NCBI RefSeq assembly: GCF_000382305.1 | Contig: NZ_KB908020.1 | Coordinates: 158,014-222,013, forward strand | Reading direction: 5' to 3' | Length of the DNA: 64,000 bases | From: Vitreoscilla stercoraria DSM 513 | GTDB taxonomy: Bacteria > Pseudomonadota > Gammaproteobacteria > Burkholderiales > Neisseriaceae | Shown: positions 50,327 through 59,037 of the stretch, piece after piece | Numbering within the stretch: position 1 is the first letter of the stretch | Layout: every line of letters starts with the position of its first letter | The notes under the pieces: model-generated | The model's input: the letters and a program-made list of their open reading frames with translations, nothing else | Databases searched by the model: none | Told to the model about the DNA's origin: nothing | Translations under genes and position numbers: made by a program

Positions 50327-52282
50327 TTATTGCTTGTTTTCTTCGCTGTCTAAGAAGCTTTTCAAGCGTTCTGAGCGAGTAGGGTGACGTAATTTACGCA
50401 AAGCCTTGGCTTCGATTTGGCGAATACGCTCACGGGTGACATCAAACTGTTTACCGACTTCTTCCAAAGTATGATCGGTATTCATGTCAATACCAAAACG
50501 CATGCGCAATACTTTGGCTTCTCGTGGCGTCAAGCTTTCCAAAACTTCTTTGGTCACTTCGCGCAAACCTGAATACATAGCAGCATCAGAAGGTGCAACA
50601 TTGTTGGCATCTTCAATGAAATCGCCTAAGTGTGAATCGTCGTCATCGCCAATAGGTGTTTCCATAGAAATCGGCTCTTTGGCGATTTTCATGATTTTGC
50701 GAATCTTATCTTCAGGCATTTCCATTAATTCGGCTAATTTTGCAGAATCAGGTTCTTCGCCTGTTTCTTGCAAGTATTGGCGTGAAATGCGGTTCATTTT
50801 ATTGATGGTTTCAATCATGTGAACCGGAATACGAATCGTACGGGCTTGGTCGGCAATCGAGCGGGTAATGGCTTGGCGAATCCACCATGTCGCATAAGTT
50901 GAGAATTTATAGCCACGACGATATTCAAACTTATCTACCGCTTTCATCAAGCCGATATTACCTTCTTGAATCAAGTCTAAAAATTGCAAACCACGGTTGG
51001 TGTATTTTTTGGCAATTGAAATGACCAAACGCAAATTTGCTTGAATCATTTCTTGCTTGGCTGCAGCAGATTCACGTTCGCCACGTGCCATTTCTTTGTT
51101 GATGTCTTTGAGTTCATCAATCGACAAGCGTGATTCTTCTTGTAAATCTAATAATTTACTTTGTTTCTCAATGATAGAAAATTTGAAGCGTTCTAAGGCT
51201 TGGTTCCAGTCTTTATTATTGCGACTTAATTCTTTTTCTACCCATTGAATATCTGTTAAATTACCTGCAAAATTCTCGCGGAAGTAATCGAACGGCATGC
51301 GAACGTGGTTGACGCAAATATCACGAATACCGCGTTCCAATTGGCGAATGGTATCTACGCGTTTGCGCAAGCTTTCGCACAAGCTTTCAATTTGACGGGT
51401 GGCAAAACGTACTTTTAACAAGTCTTCGGTGATGGCTTGGCGTGCGGCCAAATATTCTGCGCTTTGGCTACCTTTGGCTGCTAACAAAGCAATCATGGTT
51501 TCAAATTTGGTTTTAACCAACTCAAAATGAGCCAAAGTGTTTTGACGCAATTCTTCTAAATTGGCGCCTGCCATCGCATCGGCATCTTCAACAGAATCTT
51601 CGTCTTCGTCTTCGTCTTCATCTGTGTCTTCATCTGCGTCTTCCTCAACCAAAGTATCGTTGTTCACGCTCTCAGCAATGGCGTTTAAGGCCGCTTCTTC
51701 CTCTTCTGGATCAATCAAGGCTTCAACGACTTCATCCACACGGATTTCTTCAGTGCGAATTCTTTCTACTAGGCCTAAAATCTCTTCGATGGTTGAAGGA
51801 CAAGCACTGATAGCTTCAATCATATTGCGCAAAGCACGTTCGATTTTTTTGGCGATGATGATTTCGTCTTCACGCGTCAATAAATCAACTTGACCCATTT
51901 CACGCATGTACATACGCACAGGGTCGGTCGTGCGACCAAATTCAGAATCAACGCTAGACAACGCCGCTTCGGCTTCGGCAACGGCATCTTCATCGGTAAC
52001 ACCTGTGGCACCATCACTCATTAACAAAGAGTCTGCATCTGGTGCTTCTTCGGTAACTTGGATGCCCAAGCCTGAAATCATGCTGACAATGTTGTCGATT
52101 TGATCTGAATCAGACACATCTTCAGGCAAGTGGTCATTGATTTCGGCATACGTGATGTAGCCACGTTCTTTTCCAAGAATAATCAGTTGACGCAAACGTG
52201 CGCGTTGTTCTTCAACACTCAATGGCGCATCATCTTGATTGTCTTGATCAATCTCTTGTTTTTTAGGGTTGTTGTTTGCCAT
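50327..52282 (-). CDS. rpoD: RNA polymerase sigma factor RpoD (sigma-70)
   Basis: This is the 651-aa primary sigma factor. Region 1.1 covers about residues 25-80, region 1.2 starts near 118 (TDPVRMYMREMGQVDLLTREDE), region 2 has the DNA-melting RGYKFSTYATWWIRQAITRSI, and region 4 ends TLEEVGKQFDVTRERIRQIEAKALRKLRHP. The nonconserved region carries a run of Asp and Glu at residues 212-236, coded by a repetitive hexamer tract. It follows dnaG in the rpsU-yqeY-dnaG-rpoD group with a 76-base gap. Confidence 0.97.
   Translation of the reverse strand: MANNNPKKQEIDQDNQDDAPLSVEEQRARLRQLIILGKERGYITYAEINDHLPEDVSDSDQIDNIVSMISGLGIQVTEEAPDADSLLMSDGATGVTDEDAVAEAEAALSSVDSEFGRTTDPVRMYMREMGQVDLLTREDEIIIAKKIERALRNMIEAISACPSTIEEILGLVERIRTEEIRVDEVVEALIDPEEEEAALNAIAESVNNDTLVEEDADEDTDEDEDEDEDSVEDADAMAGANLEELRQNTLAHFELVKTKFETMIALLAAKGSQSAEYLAARQAITEDLLKVRFATRQIESLCESLRKRVDTIRQLERGIRDICVNHVRMPFDYFRENFAGNLTDIQWVEKELSRNNKDWNQALERFKFSIIEKQSKLLDLQEESRLSIDELKDINKEMARGERESAAAKQEMIQANLRLVISIAKKYTNRGLQFLDLIQEGNIGLMKAVDKFEYRRGYKFSTYATWWIRQAITRSIADQARTIRIPVHMIETINKMNRISRQYLQETGEEPDSAKLAELMEMPEDKIRKIMKIAKEPISMETPIGDDDDSHLGDFIEDANNVAPSDAAMYSGLREVTKEVLESLTPREAKVLRMRFGIDMNTDHTLEEVGKQFDVTRERIRQIEAKALRKLRHPTRSERLKSFLDSEENKQ
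51597..51644. repeat. Hexanucleotide-like tract coding the acidic stretch of RpoD
   Basis: Repeats of TCTTCG and TCTTCA on the + strand (three near-perfect units, then diverged ones), coding for the alternating Asp/Glu run. All units are multiples of three, so length change would stay in frame. Confidence 0.75.
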
Positions 52283-52358
52283 GTTTTTCTCAAAGCTAAG
52301 GTTTGGAAGACTATATTAAGTAATGTGTTAAGCGTATTGTTTGGTTTAGGTTGCCAAA

Positions 52359-54137
52359 TTATGGCTTGCCGCTAATAAGCGCCACTAACAAACGGTTTTC
52401 ATCATCACTCAAACCTACTGTATTGCTTTTTGCTAACAAATTTTGAATTTGTTGCGCTTTCAATTCTTTGTACAGCTTTTGCATGCCGTCCTGAAAACCT
52501 TGTTCGTCTTCAGGACTGCGATAAACAAAATTATCCATATTTTGTGAAGCATGTCGCATCAGTTGATTAATGGTATCAGCATGGATGCTTCCGCGCATCG
52601 ATTCTAGAATATGCACAGTATTCATACTTTGTGGTGCTGATTTTATGGTATCGGCCAAGTCAGCTAAGCATGCATAATCATCTTGTAAAGGCCAATAATC
52701 GGGTAAATCGATATATGAGGCCCAATTGGGATTTATCAAGAGCCACATGATTTGATTTTGTACCAATGAATGACTAATCACTTGCGCTGGCATACTGGGT
52801 AAGCGATAACTTTTTGCTTTGATAGGAATATTCTTGGTTGATTCACCCATTAAGCTGGCTAAATCATGACGATCTAATCCAGTTAAACGCATCAGGCTTT
52901 GCTTCATGAGTAAGCTCAGAGCAGGGGCATTCTTGACTTGTTCAATTAGGCCGCTGGCTTGTTGTGCTAGTCGAGCTTGGTGTTCACGTTGATTTAAATC
53001 CAAAGGCGCACACAGTTTGGCAAACAAATATTCTGATAAGGGCTGGCTTTTTTCTATCAGTAAGCTTTCAAAGCTTTGTTTGCCGTGTTGGCTGATATAA
53101 CTGTCTGGATCTTCGCCATCAGGTAAAAATAGAAAAGACAATGCTTTGTCATCTTTGAGCAAAGGCAGAGCATTTTCTAAGGCACGCCAAGCGGCTTTGT
53201 GTCCTGCCTGGTCACCATCAAAACAAAAATACAATTTATCGCTGTGGCGCATCAATGTTTTGATGTGAGTGGCGGAGGTGGCGGTGCCCAATGTGGCAAC
53301 GGCATAGCCTACACCATGTTGAGCCAGTGCGACGACATCCATATAGCCTTCTACCACCAGCACGCGACTGGTCTCTTTGATGGCGGCTTTGCCTTCAAAC
53401 AAACCGTATAATTCACTGCCTTTGTCAAACAATGGCGTTTCTGGAGAGTTAAGGTATTTGGGCTCGCCTTTGTCTAAGACTCGACCACCAAAACCAATTA
53501 CTTGACCAATGGCATTGCGAATGGGAAACATCAGACGGTCACGAAAGCGGTCGTAACGTTTGTCTTCTTTGGCAATGACCAAACCCGCCTCTTCAAGCAA
53601 AGGATGGACATAATTTTGTTTGAAAGCGTCCTGTAAAGCTTGCCAAGCATCGGGTGCATAACCAATTTGATATTGTTCTATGGTTTGGGCATTCAAACCA
53701 CGTTTGGCAATATAAGCACTGGCTCTAGGGTATTGGGGCAATTGCTGGGCATAATAGTCGGCTGCAATGCGTGTGGTATCTTGTAAGGCAAGTTTTTTTT
53801 CTTGTTTGGCTTTTTTGATGCTAGGGTCGACGGCAGGTCCATTGTTGACATGTGGTACATGTAAACTCACACGTTCAGCCAAGCGTTCGACGGCATCGAC
53901 AAATGACAAGCCATGGTATTCCATCATGAAACCGATAGCGCTGCCATGGGCACCACAACTGAAACAATGGTAAAACTGTTTGCTTGGGCTGACAGTAAAC
54001 GAAGCGGTTTTTTCTTTGTGGAACGGACAGCAGGCCAAATAATTTTGGCCACCTTTTTTCAGTGGCACCGCTTCGTCAATGACGTCAACGATGTCCACTT
54101 TTTGCAATAATTCGTCTACAAAATCACTAGGAATCAT
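52359..54137 (-). CDS. dnaG: DNA primase
   Basis: This 592-aa primase makes RNA primers for replication. The N-terminal zinc finger is CPFHKEKTASFTVSPSKQFYHCFSCGAHG, the TOPRIM core has VVEGYMDVVALAQHG and DGDQAGHKA, and a C-terminal helicase-binding domain follows from about 440. The start ATG overlaps the yqeY stop by 4 bases, so translation is coupled. An exact DUS-like word lies inside at 53626-53636, coding for Leu-Gln-Asp-Ala. Confidence 0.96.
   Translation of the reverse strand: MIPSDFVDELLQKVDIVDVIDEAVPLKKGGQNYLACCPFHKEKTASFTVSPSKQFYHCFSCGAHGSAIGFMMEYHGLSFVDAVERLAERVSLHVPHVNNGPAVDPSIKKAKQEKKLALQDTTRIAADYYAQQLPQYPRASAYIAKRGLNAQTIEQYQIGYAPDAWQALQDAFKQNYVHPLLEEAGLVIAKEDKRYDRFRDRLMFPIRNAIGQVIGFGGRVLDKGEPKYLNSPETPLFDKGSELYGLFEGKAAIKETSRVLVVEGYMDVVALAQHGVGYAVATLGTATSATHIKTLMRHSDKLYFCFDGDQAGHKAAWRALENALPLLKDDKALSFLFLPDGEDPDSYISQHGKQSFESLLIEKSQPLSEYLFAKLCAPLDLNQREHQARLAQQASGLIEQVKNAPALSLLMKQSLMRLTGLDRHDLASLMGESTKNIPIKAKSYRLPSMPAQVISHSLVQNQIMWLLINPNWASYIDLPDYWPLQDDYACLADLADTIKSAPQSMNTVHILESMRGSIHADTINQLMRHASQNMDNFVYRSPEDEQGFQDGMQKLYKELKAQQIQNLLAKSNTVGLSDDENRLLVALISGKP
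53626..53636. repeat. DUS-like repeat inside dnaG
   Basis: Exact GCGTCCTGTAA on the + strand within the dnaG coding sequence. Confidence 0.83.
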
Positions 54138-54580
54138 GAGTTAAGTGCATCTTTAACCCATTTGGACACTTTCCCCATATCAGCAACACCATTTAATTTT
54201 GGTTTTACGATGGCCATGACTTGACCCATTTGAGCCATAGATGTTGCACTTACGGCCGCAATTGCAGCTTGGATTTCTGCTTGTACTTCTACATCGCTGA
54301 GTTGAGCAGGCAAATACTGTTGTAGTAAATCGATTTCTGCTTGTTCTTTGTCTGCTGCTTCATTGTGGTGGTTGTCACGATAAATTTTGACAGAGTCTTG
54401 GCGTTGTTTGATCATTTTGATGACAATTTCCATTACCCTGTCATCACTAACCTCTATGCGTTCATCCACTTCTACTTGCTTAATAGCAGCCAACAACATG
54501 CGGATGGTTGATAATTTATTGGCTTCTTTGGCGCGCATCGCGTCTTTCATGTCTTGGGAAATACGTTCTTTGGCTTGCAT
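54134..54580 (-). CDS. GatB/YqeY domain protein
   Basis: This is a 148-aa protein of the YqeY family, homologous to the C-terminal tRNA-interacting part of GatB. The pattern RISQDMKDAMRAKEANKLSTIRMLLAAIKQVEVDER near the start and the later AMAQMGQVM-like region are typical. It is usually encoded between rpsU and dnaG, as here. Its role is uncertain, perhaps tRNA-linked. Length is normal. Confidence 0.92.
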   Translation of the reverse strand: MQAKERISQDMKDAMRAKEANKLSTIRMLLAAIKQVEVDERIEVSDDRVMEIVIKMIKQRQDSVKIYRDNHHNEAADKEQAEIDLLQQYLPAQLSDVEVQAEIQAAIAAVSATSMAQMGQVMAIVKPKLNGVADMGKVSKWVKDALNS

Positions 54581-54604
54581 GATTCATCCTTAATTAAGCG
54601 CAAT

Positions 54605-54634
54605 GGAAAAAACACCGCAGTAAGCTGCGGTGTT
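54605..54634 (-). terminator. Terminator after rpsU
   Basis: AACACCGCAG pairs with CTGCGGTGTT around a 4-base loop (54611-54634). On the - strand it is followed by six T, just after rpsU, so part of transcription probably stops before yqeY-dnaG-rpoD. Confidence 0.9.
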
Positions 54635-54650
54635 TTCTAAAAACTGTATC

Positions 54651-54863
54651 TTAGAACAATTTTGGAGGCAAAGTTTGGCTGCGCAATTTTTTTTGCAAGC
54701 GTTTAACCGCTGCAGCTTTTTTGCGTTTGCGTTCAGTAGTTGGTTTTTCATAAGCTTCGCGCGCACGCAACTCAGTCAATAAACCTGTTTTTTCTACACC
54801 GCGTTTAAAGCGACGCATCGCAACTTCAAATGGCTCGTTTTCTTTTACACGAATAGCTGGCAT
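54651..54863 (-). CDS. rpsU: 30S ribosomal protein S21
   Basis: This is a 70-aa small, highly basic ribosomal protein needed for initiation on the 30S subunit. PAIRVKENEPFEVAMRRFKRGVEKTGLL and the basic ERKRKKAAAVKRLQKKLRSQ are the family sequence. It is the first gene of the macromolecular synthesis group, with a strong terminator between it and yqeY. Confidence 0.97.
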   Translation of the reverse strand: MPAIRVKENEPFEVAMRRFKRGVEKTGLLTELRAREAYEKPTTERKRKKAAAVKRLQKKLRSQTLPPKLF

Positions 54864-55095
54864 TCGGGATATTCCTTAAATTTAAAAATAAAACTACTAA
54901 ATAAGTAATACTTAAACTACATAAAGTGATTGTGGCTTGAGCTTATCAAACACACTGTTTTGGCAGCCTTAGAGGCATTGCCACTGAAAAATCACCCCCA
55001 AACCCACTAAAACGTTTCAAATAAGATTGAATATTTTAATGTGCTTGGGTGTGTTTGTCAAATAAGATTGCCATATGCATGCTATTTTTGAGATT

Positions 55096-57258
55096 TTAGC
55101 AACGGCTGACACGTCTAACCTGTGGAATTTGTTCCATTGCTTTAGAGACTTGCTCTAAATGCTGCGCTGTTTTAACTTCTAAGCGGAATTTGAATTCAAT
55201 AAAGCCTTCAATACCCCCATCAATCGTAGTAGAGGGTGTTTCAACAGATTGAATATTGGCGCCTTGCCCTGCAATAGCAGTGGCCAGAGCGGCCAGTAAA
55301 CCTTGTTTGTCGCGGGCATTGACCAAAAGTAAAACAGGATAGAGTTGTTCTGTTTCGAGTAAATCCCAATTGGCAGGCAATTGGTGATCAGAATCGGCTT
55401 CTAAGATGACTTGACATTGTTCTCGATGTACCACAATGCCTTTATTTTCAACCAATTGTGCACGGATGCTGTCTCCTGGAATAGGTCGGCAGCATTTGGC
55501 TAGATGAATATTGCCATTTTGAGTGCCGTAAATTTTGACAGGGCTAATGGTTTGGATTTGCGTAATATGCTCGCCTGCTAATTGAGCCAAATCTTTGGCA
55601 ACGACGACTGGCAATAAGCGACCCATACCGACTTCATACAATATGTCTTCAAAAGTGGTATTTTTACTTGCCAAATGCTGTAAATATGTTTCACGCAAGC
55701 TATCAGATAACAGCAGTTGTTTTGGTAATAAACTAACCAGAGCCTTGTTAAGTAAGCTTTCGCCTAGGATGACTGCATCATGGCGACTCATGGTTTTAAT
55801 CCAATTGCGGATACCACTGCGAGCGCGACCACTGACCACAAAATTCAACCAAGCAGGATTTGGATTGGATTTGCTAGAGGTAATAATTTCAATTGAATCG
55901 CCTGTGTTCAGGACGGTACGTAGCGGTACCATATTGTTGTTGACTTTGGCAGCAACGCAATGATTACCAATATCAGTGTGAACTGCATAAGCGAAATCAA
56001 CAGGTGTCGCACCGCGTGGCAACACAATAATTTTGCCTTTAGGTGTAAACAAATACACTTCGTCTGGAAATAAATCGACTTTGACGTGTTCTAAAAACTC
56101 AATGGCATTGGCACTTTCAGCTTGTAAAGCCAAAATATTTTGCATCCATTGATGGGTACGCATAGATGCGGTGTCAAAAGATGCACCTGCAGATTTATAC
56201 ATCCAATGGCTGGCAACGCCACCTTCAGAAATCTCGTCCATTTCACGGGTACGAATTTGTACTTCAATCGGCAAGCCATATGGGCCGACCAGTGTCGTGT
56301 GCAAGCTTTGATAGCCATTGTTTTTGGGAATAGCGATGTAATCTTTGATTTTGCCTGGTTTAGGCTTGTAAATACTGTGTAAGGCGCCTAATGCGGCATA
56401 ACACATAGGAACATTGTTAACGATGACACGGAAGCCATAAATGTCCATTACCTCAGCAAAATGTAGATTTTTATCAATCATTTTTTGATGGATGCTGAAC
56501 AGGTTTTTTTCACGACCTTTGATTTGGGCTTCAATATTGAAAGAGACCAAGCTTTTACTGAAAGTGGTCAATACTTTGCCAACCACATCGCGGCGATTAC
56601 GGCGTGAGGCTTCTAGAGCACGAGTCAATACTTTATAGCGATTAGGGTGTAAGTTTTTGAATGCCAAATCTTGTAATTCACGATAGACTTCATTCAAACC
56701 AATACGATTGGCCAGTTGAGCATAAATTTCTAAGGTTTCATTGGCAATACGACGGCGTTTTTCAGGGCCAACAGCACCCAAAGTGCGCATATTGTGTAAA
56801 CGGTCTGATAATTTGATGATGATGACGCGAATGTCTTGAATCATCGCCAAAATCATTTTGCGGAAACTTTCTGCTTGATGTTCTTCTTTGCTAGAGTATT
56901 CCAATTTTTCTAATTTTGATAAACCATCGACAATATCAGCGATGGTGTCATCAAATTCCGCAGCCAATTGCAGTTTGGTGGTGCCAGTGTCTTCTAGCAC
57001 ATCATGCATCAAGCCAGCAGCGATGCTGACTGCATCCATATGCCAATAAGCCAATTCGGTCGCTACTGCAATAGGGTGCGTAATATAGGCTTCGCCGCTT
57101 TGTCGGGTTTGACCAACATGGGCATCGTTGGCAAAGTCGCAGGCTTTTTCAATTAAAGCTACCTCATCGGGCTTTAAATATTCAACCGCTTGCATCAATT
57201 TGTCTTTTGCCTCTTGTGAAACAGCATCAAAAGGAACTTTGCCAACGTATTTCTTCAT
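55096..57258 (-). CDS. spoT: Bifunctional (p)ppGpp synthetase/hydrolase
   Basis: This 720-aa RelA/SpoT protein controls the stringent response. The hydrolase domain has the intact HDVLEDTG, so ppGpp breakdown should work. The synthetase domain has YGFRVIVNN and KDYIAIPKNNGYQSLHT. TGS (VYLFTPKGKIIVLPRGATPVDFAY) and a C-terminal ACT domain follow. The ATG at 57258 (MKKYVGKVPFDAVS) has AAGG upstream and lies 10 bases after rpoZ. The longer open frame overlaps rpoZ. Confidence 0.95.
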   Translation of the reverse strand: MKKYVGKVPFDAVSQEAKDKLMQAVEYLKPDEVALIEKACDFANDAHVGQTRQSGEAYITHPIAVATELAYWHMDAVSIAAGLMHDVLEDTGTTKLQLAAEFDDTIADIVDGLSKLEKLEYSSKEEHQAESFRKMILAMIQDIRVIIIKLSDRLHNMRTLGAVGPEKRRRIANETLEIYAQLANRIGLNEVYRELQDLAFKNLHPNRYKVLTRALEASRRNRRDVVGKVLTTFSKSLVSFNIEAQIKGREKNLFSIHQKMIDKNLHFAEVMDIYGFRVIVNNVPMCYAALGALHSIYKPKPGKIKDYIAIPKNNGYQSLHTTLVGPYGLPIEVQIRTREMDEISEGGVASHWMYKSAGASFDTASMRTHQWMQNILALQAESANAIEFLEHVKVDLFPDEVYLFTPKGKIIVLPRGATPVDFAYAVHTDIGNHCVAAKVNNNMVPLRTVLNTGDSIEIITSSKSNPNPAWLNFVVSGRARSGIRNWIKTMSRHDAVILGESLLNKALVSLLPKQLLLSDSLRETYLQHLASKNTTFEDILYEVGMGRLLPVVVAKDLAQLAGEHITQIQTISPVKIYGTQNGNIHLAKCCRPIPGDSIRAQLVENKGIVVHREQCQVILEADSDHQLPANWDLLETEQLYPVLLLVNARDKQGLLAALATAIAGQGANIQSVETPSTTIDGGIEGFIEFKFRLEVKTAQHLEQVSKAMEQIPQVRRVSRC

Positions 57259-57268
57259 AATAGCCTTA

Positions 57269-57475
57269 TTATTTCTGACGATCCAAAAGCTCAACACCGA
57301 TTTGACCTGCAGCAATTTCGCGCAAAGCAATCACAGTCGGTTTGTGTTTACCAGTTTCTTCAACCAAAGGTGTGGCGCCGTGAGCCAATTGGCGGGCGCG
57401 GGTTGAGGCAGTCAAAGTCAACAAAAAGTGGTTAGGGATGCGAGGAACGCAATCTTCAACGGTTACGCGAGCCAT
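57269..57475 (-). CDS. rpoZ: RNA polymerase omega subunit
   Basis: This 68-aa omega chain helps assemble RNA polymerase and forms part of a ppGpp binding site. ARVTVEDCVPRIPNHFLLTLTASTRARQLAHG and KPTVIALREIAAGQIG are the family pattern and resemble neisserial RpoZ. It lies between gmk and spoT, the standard order, with 13 and 10-base gaps. Confidence 0.96.
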   Translation of the reverse strand: MARVTVEDCVPRIPNHFLLTLTASTRARQLAHGATPLVEETGKHKPTVIALREIAAGQIGVELLDRQK

Positions 57476-57488
57476 GATAGAGGCCTTT

Positions 57489-58100
57489 CTATTTTAATAA
57501 ATTGTGGATAAAGGGTAATTGTTTGTCACGAGTCAAACGCAAGCATTGCATGATGCTCAATACATCACTACACGCACGGTTCAAATCATCATTGATAACA
57601 ATATAGTCGAAATACCGTGCTTGGTCGATTTCAAAACGGGCTTTGCCCAGACGTTTAGCGATTACTTCTTCGCTATCGGTACCTCGACCAACCAAGCGTT
57701 GTTCCAGTTCCGCCATCGTTGGCGGTGCGATGAAAATACTGATAGCGTCAGGCAAAATGTCACGAATTTGCGTCGCGCCTTGGATGTCGATTTCTAAGAT
57801 GACATCAAAACCTTGTGCCTGCAAGTTTCGCACCACATTGGCATTGGTACCATAAAAATTATCGTAAACTTGAGCGTATTCTAAAAACTCACCTTTGGCA
57901 ATGAGTGATTTGAATTCGTCAACAGAAACAAAATAATAGTCTTGAGCATGCACCTCGCCATTGCGAGAAGGGCGAGTGGTGTGTGAGATAGACAGACGCA
58001 AACTAGGGTCTGTTTTCAAGACTTGACCGACAATGGTGGTCTTGCCTGTGCCTGATGCGGCAGAAATGATGTAAATTTGACCCAGTTTGGGAGCAGTCAT
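57489..58100 (-). CDS. gmk: Guanylate kinase
   Basis: This 203-aa enzyme phosphorylates GMP to GDP. The P-loop reads ISAASGTGKTTIVGQVL. The GMP-binding ISHTTRPSRNGEVHAQDYYFVS and FLEYAQVYDNFYGT are typical. It is first in the gmk-rpoZ-spoT unit, coupling nucleotide supply to the stringent response. Confidence 0.96.
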   Translation of the reverse strand: MTAPKLGQIYIISAASGTGKTTIVGQVLKTDPSLRLSISHTTRPSRNGEVHAQDYYFVSVDEFKSLIAKGEFLEYAQVYDNFYGTNANVVRNLQAQGFDVILEIDIQGATQIRDILPDAISIFIAPPTMAELEQRLVGRGTDSEEVIAKRLGKARFEIDQARYFDYIVINDDLNRACSDVLSIMQCLRLTRDKQLPFIHNLLK

Positions 58101-58289
58101 ATTATATTATCCTTACCAAAATCAAATTATGCCTTAAGCCAGCAACTGCGGCAAATTACTGTGCTTGATACTTTAGGACAATGTAATTTAGGGTGTTTGT
58201 TTTGGTGAATTGTTGCGGTTGCACATTATAATTTATCTGAGACAGATATATAATAGGAAAATTAAAAAAGAGTATTTAAGGAATTTTCT

Positions 58290-58862
58290 ATGCTGATACA
58301 TCCCGAGGTTTTTGACGCGGAGACGTTGGCACAAAACATTCGTAAGGTCCCTCATTGGCCCAAACAGGGTATTTTGTTTCATGATATCACCCCGATTTTG
58401 CAAGATCCGAAGCACTTTCGTTTACTGGTAGACTTGTTGGTTTACCGTTATATGTCTGAAAAAATCGATGTGGTAGCGGGTTTGGATGCCCGTGGTTTTA
58501 TTATTGGTGCAGCGTTGGCTTATCAATTAAACGTAGGTTTTGTGCCGATTCGCAAAAAAGGCAAATTGCCATTTGATACGGTTTCAGAAAGCTATGCTTT
58601 AGAATACGGTGAAGCTTGTGTGGAAATCCACACCGATGCAGTCAAACCAGGTGCACGCGTGTTGTTGGTAGACGATTTGGTTGCCACGGGCGGTACCATG
58701 CAAGCAGGTATTAACTTGATTCGCCGTTTGGATGCAGAAGTGGTTGAAGCCGTTTCTGTATTGGAGTTTAGTGATTTACCTGGTGGTCAATTGATTCGTG
58801 AAGCAGGTGTGCCATTGTTTAGTCTGTGCCAAAGTGAAGGCGATATGGCTCCTGAAGCCTAA
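58290..58862 (+). CDS. apt: Adenine phosphoribosyltransferase
   Basis: This is a 190-aa salvage enzyme converting adenine and PRPP to AMP. The PRPP site reads RVLLVDDLVATGGTMQAGINL, and AGLDARGFIIGAALAYQLNVGFVPIRKKGKLPFDT binds the base and pyrophosphate. AAGGAATTTTCT lies ahead of the ATG. It is divergent from gmk and converges with the YjiH gene across two DUS-like hairpins. Confidence 0.96.
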   Translation: MLIHPEVFDAETLAQNIRKVPHWPKQGILFHDITPILQDPKHFRLLVDLLVYRYMSEKIDVVAGLDARGFIIGAALAYQLNVGFVPIRKKGKLPFDTVSESYALEYGEACVEIHTDAVKPGARVLLVDDLVATGGTMQAGINLIRRLDAEVVEAVSVLEFSDLPGGQLIREAGVPLFSLCQSEGDMAPEA

Positions 58863-58906
58863 TTATCTGAGAAAATATTTCAATCATATTGATTGAAAAT
58901 TTAAAA

Positions 58907-58937
58907 GCGTCCTGTAAACATTTACAAGACGCTTTTT
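58907..58937 (+). terminator. DUS-like paired repeat after apt
   Basis: Exact GCGTCCTGTAAA with TTTACAAGACGC (one change) in reverse, followed by TTTTTT. Confidence 0.85.
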
Positions 58938-58959
58938 TGGTATATGAAACTCATTTTAA

Positions 58960-58984
58960 GCGTCCTGAAAGGTTTACAGGACGC
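58960..58984. repeat. Second DUS-like paired repeat between apt and the YjiH gene
   Basis: GCGTCCTGAAA (variant) on the left and an exact TTTACAGGACGC on the right. This second hairpin follows the first by under 30 bases. Confidence 0.83.
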
Positions 58985-59037
58985 TTGGAAGGGTGTTTAG
59001 GAGCAATCATTAAGACGATTGGTCATATAAACGGATT

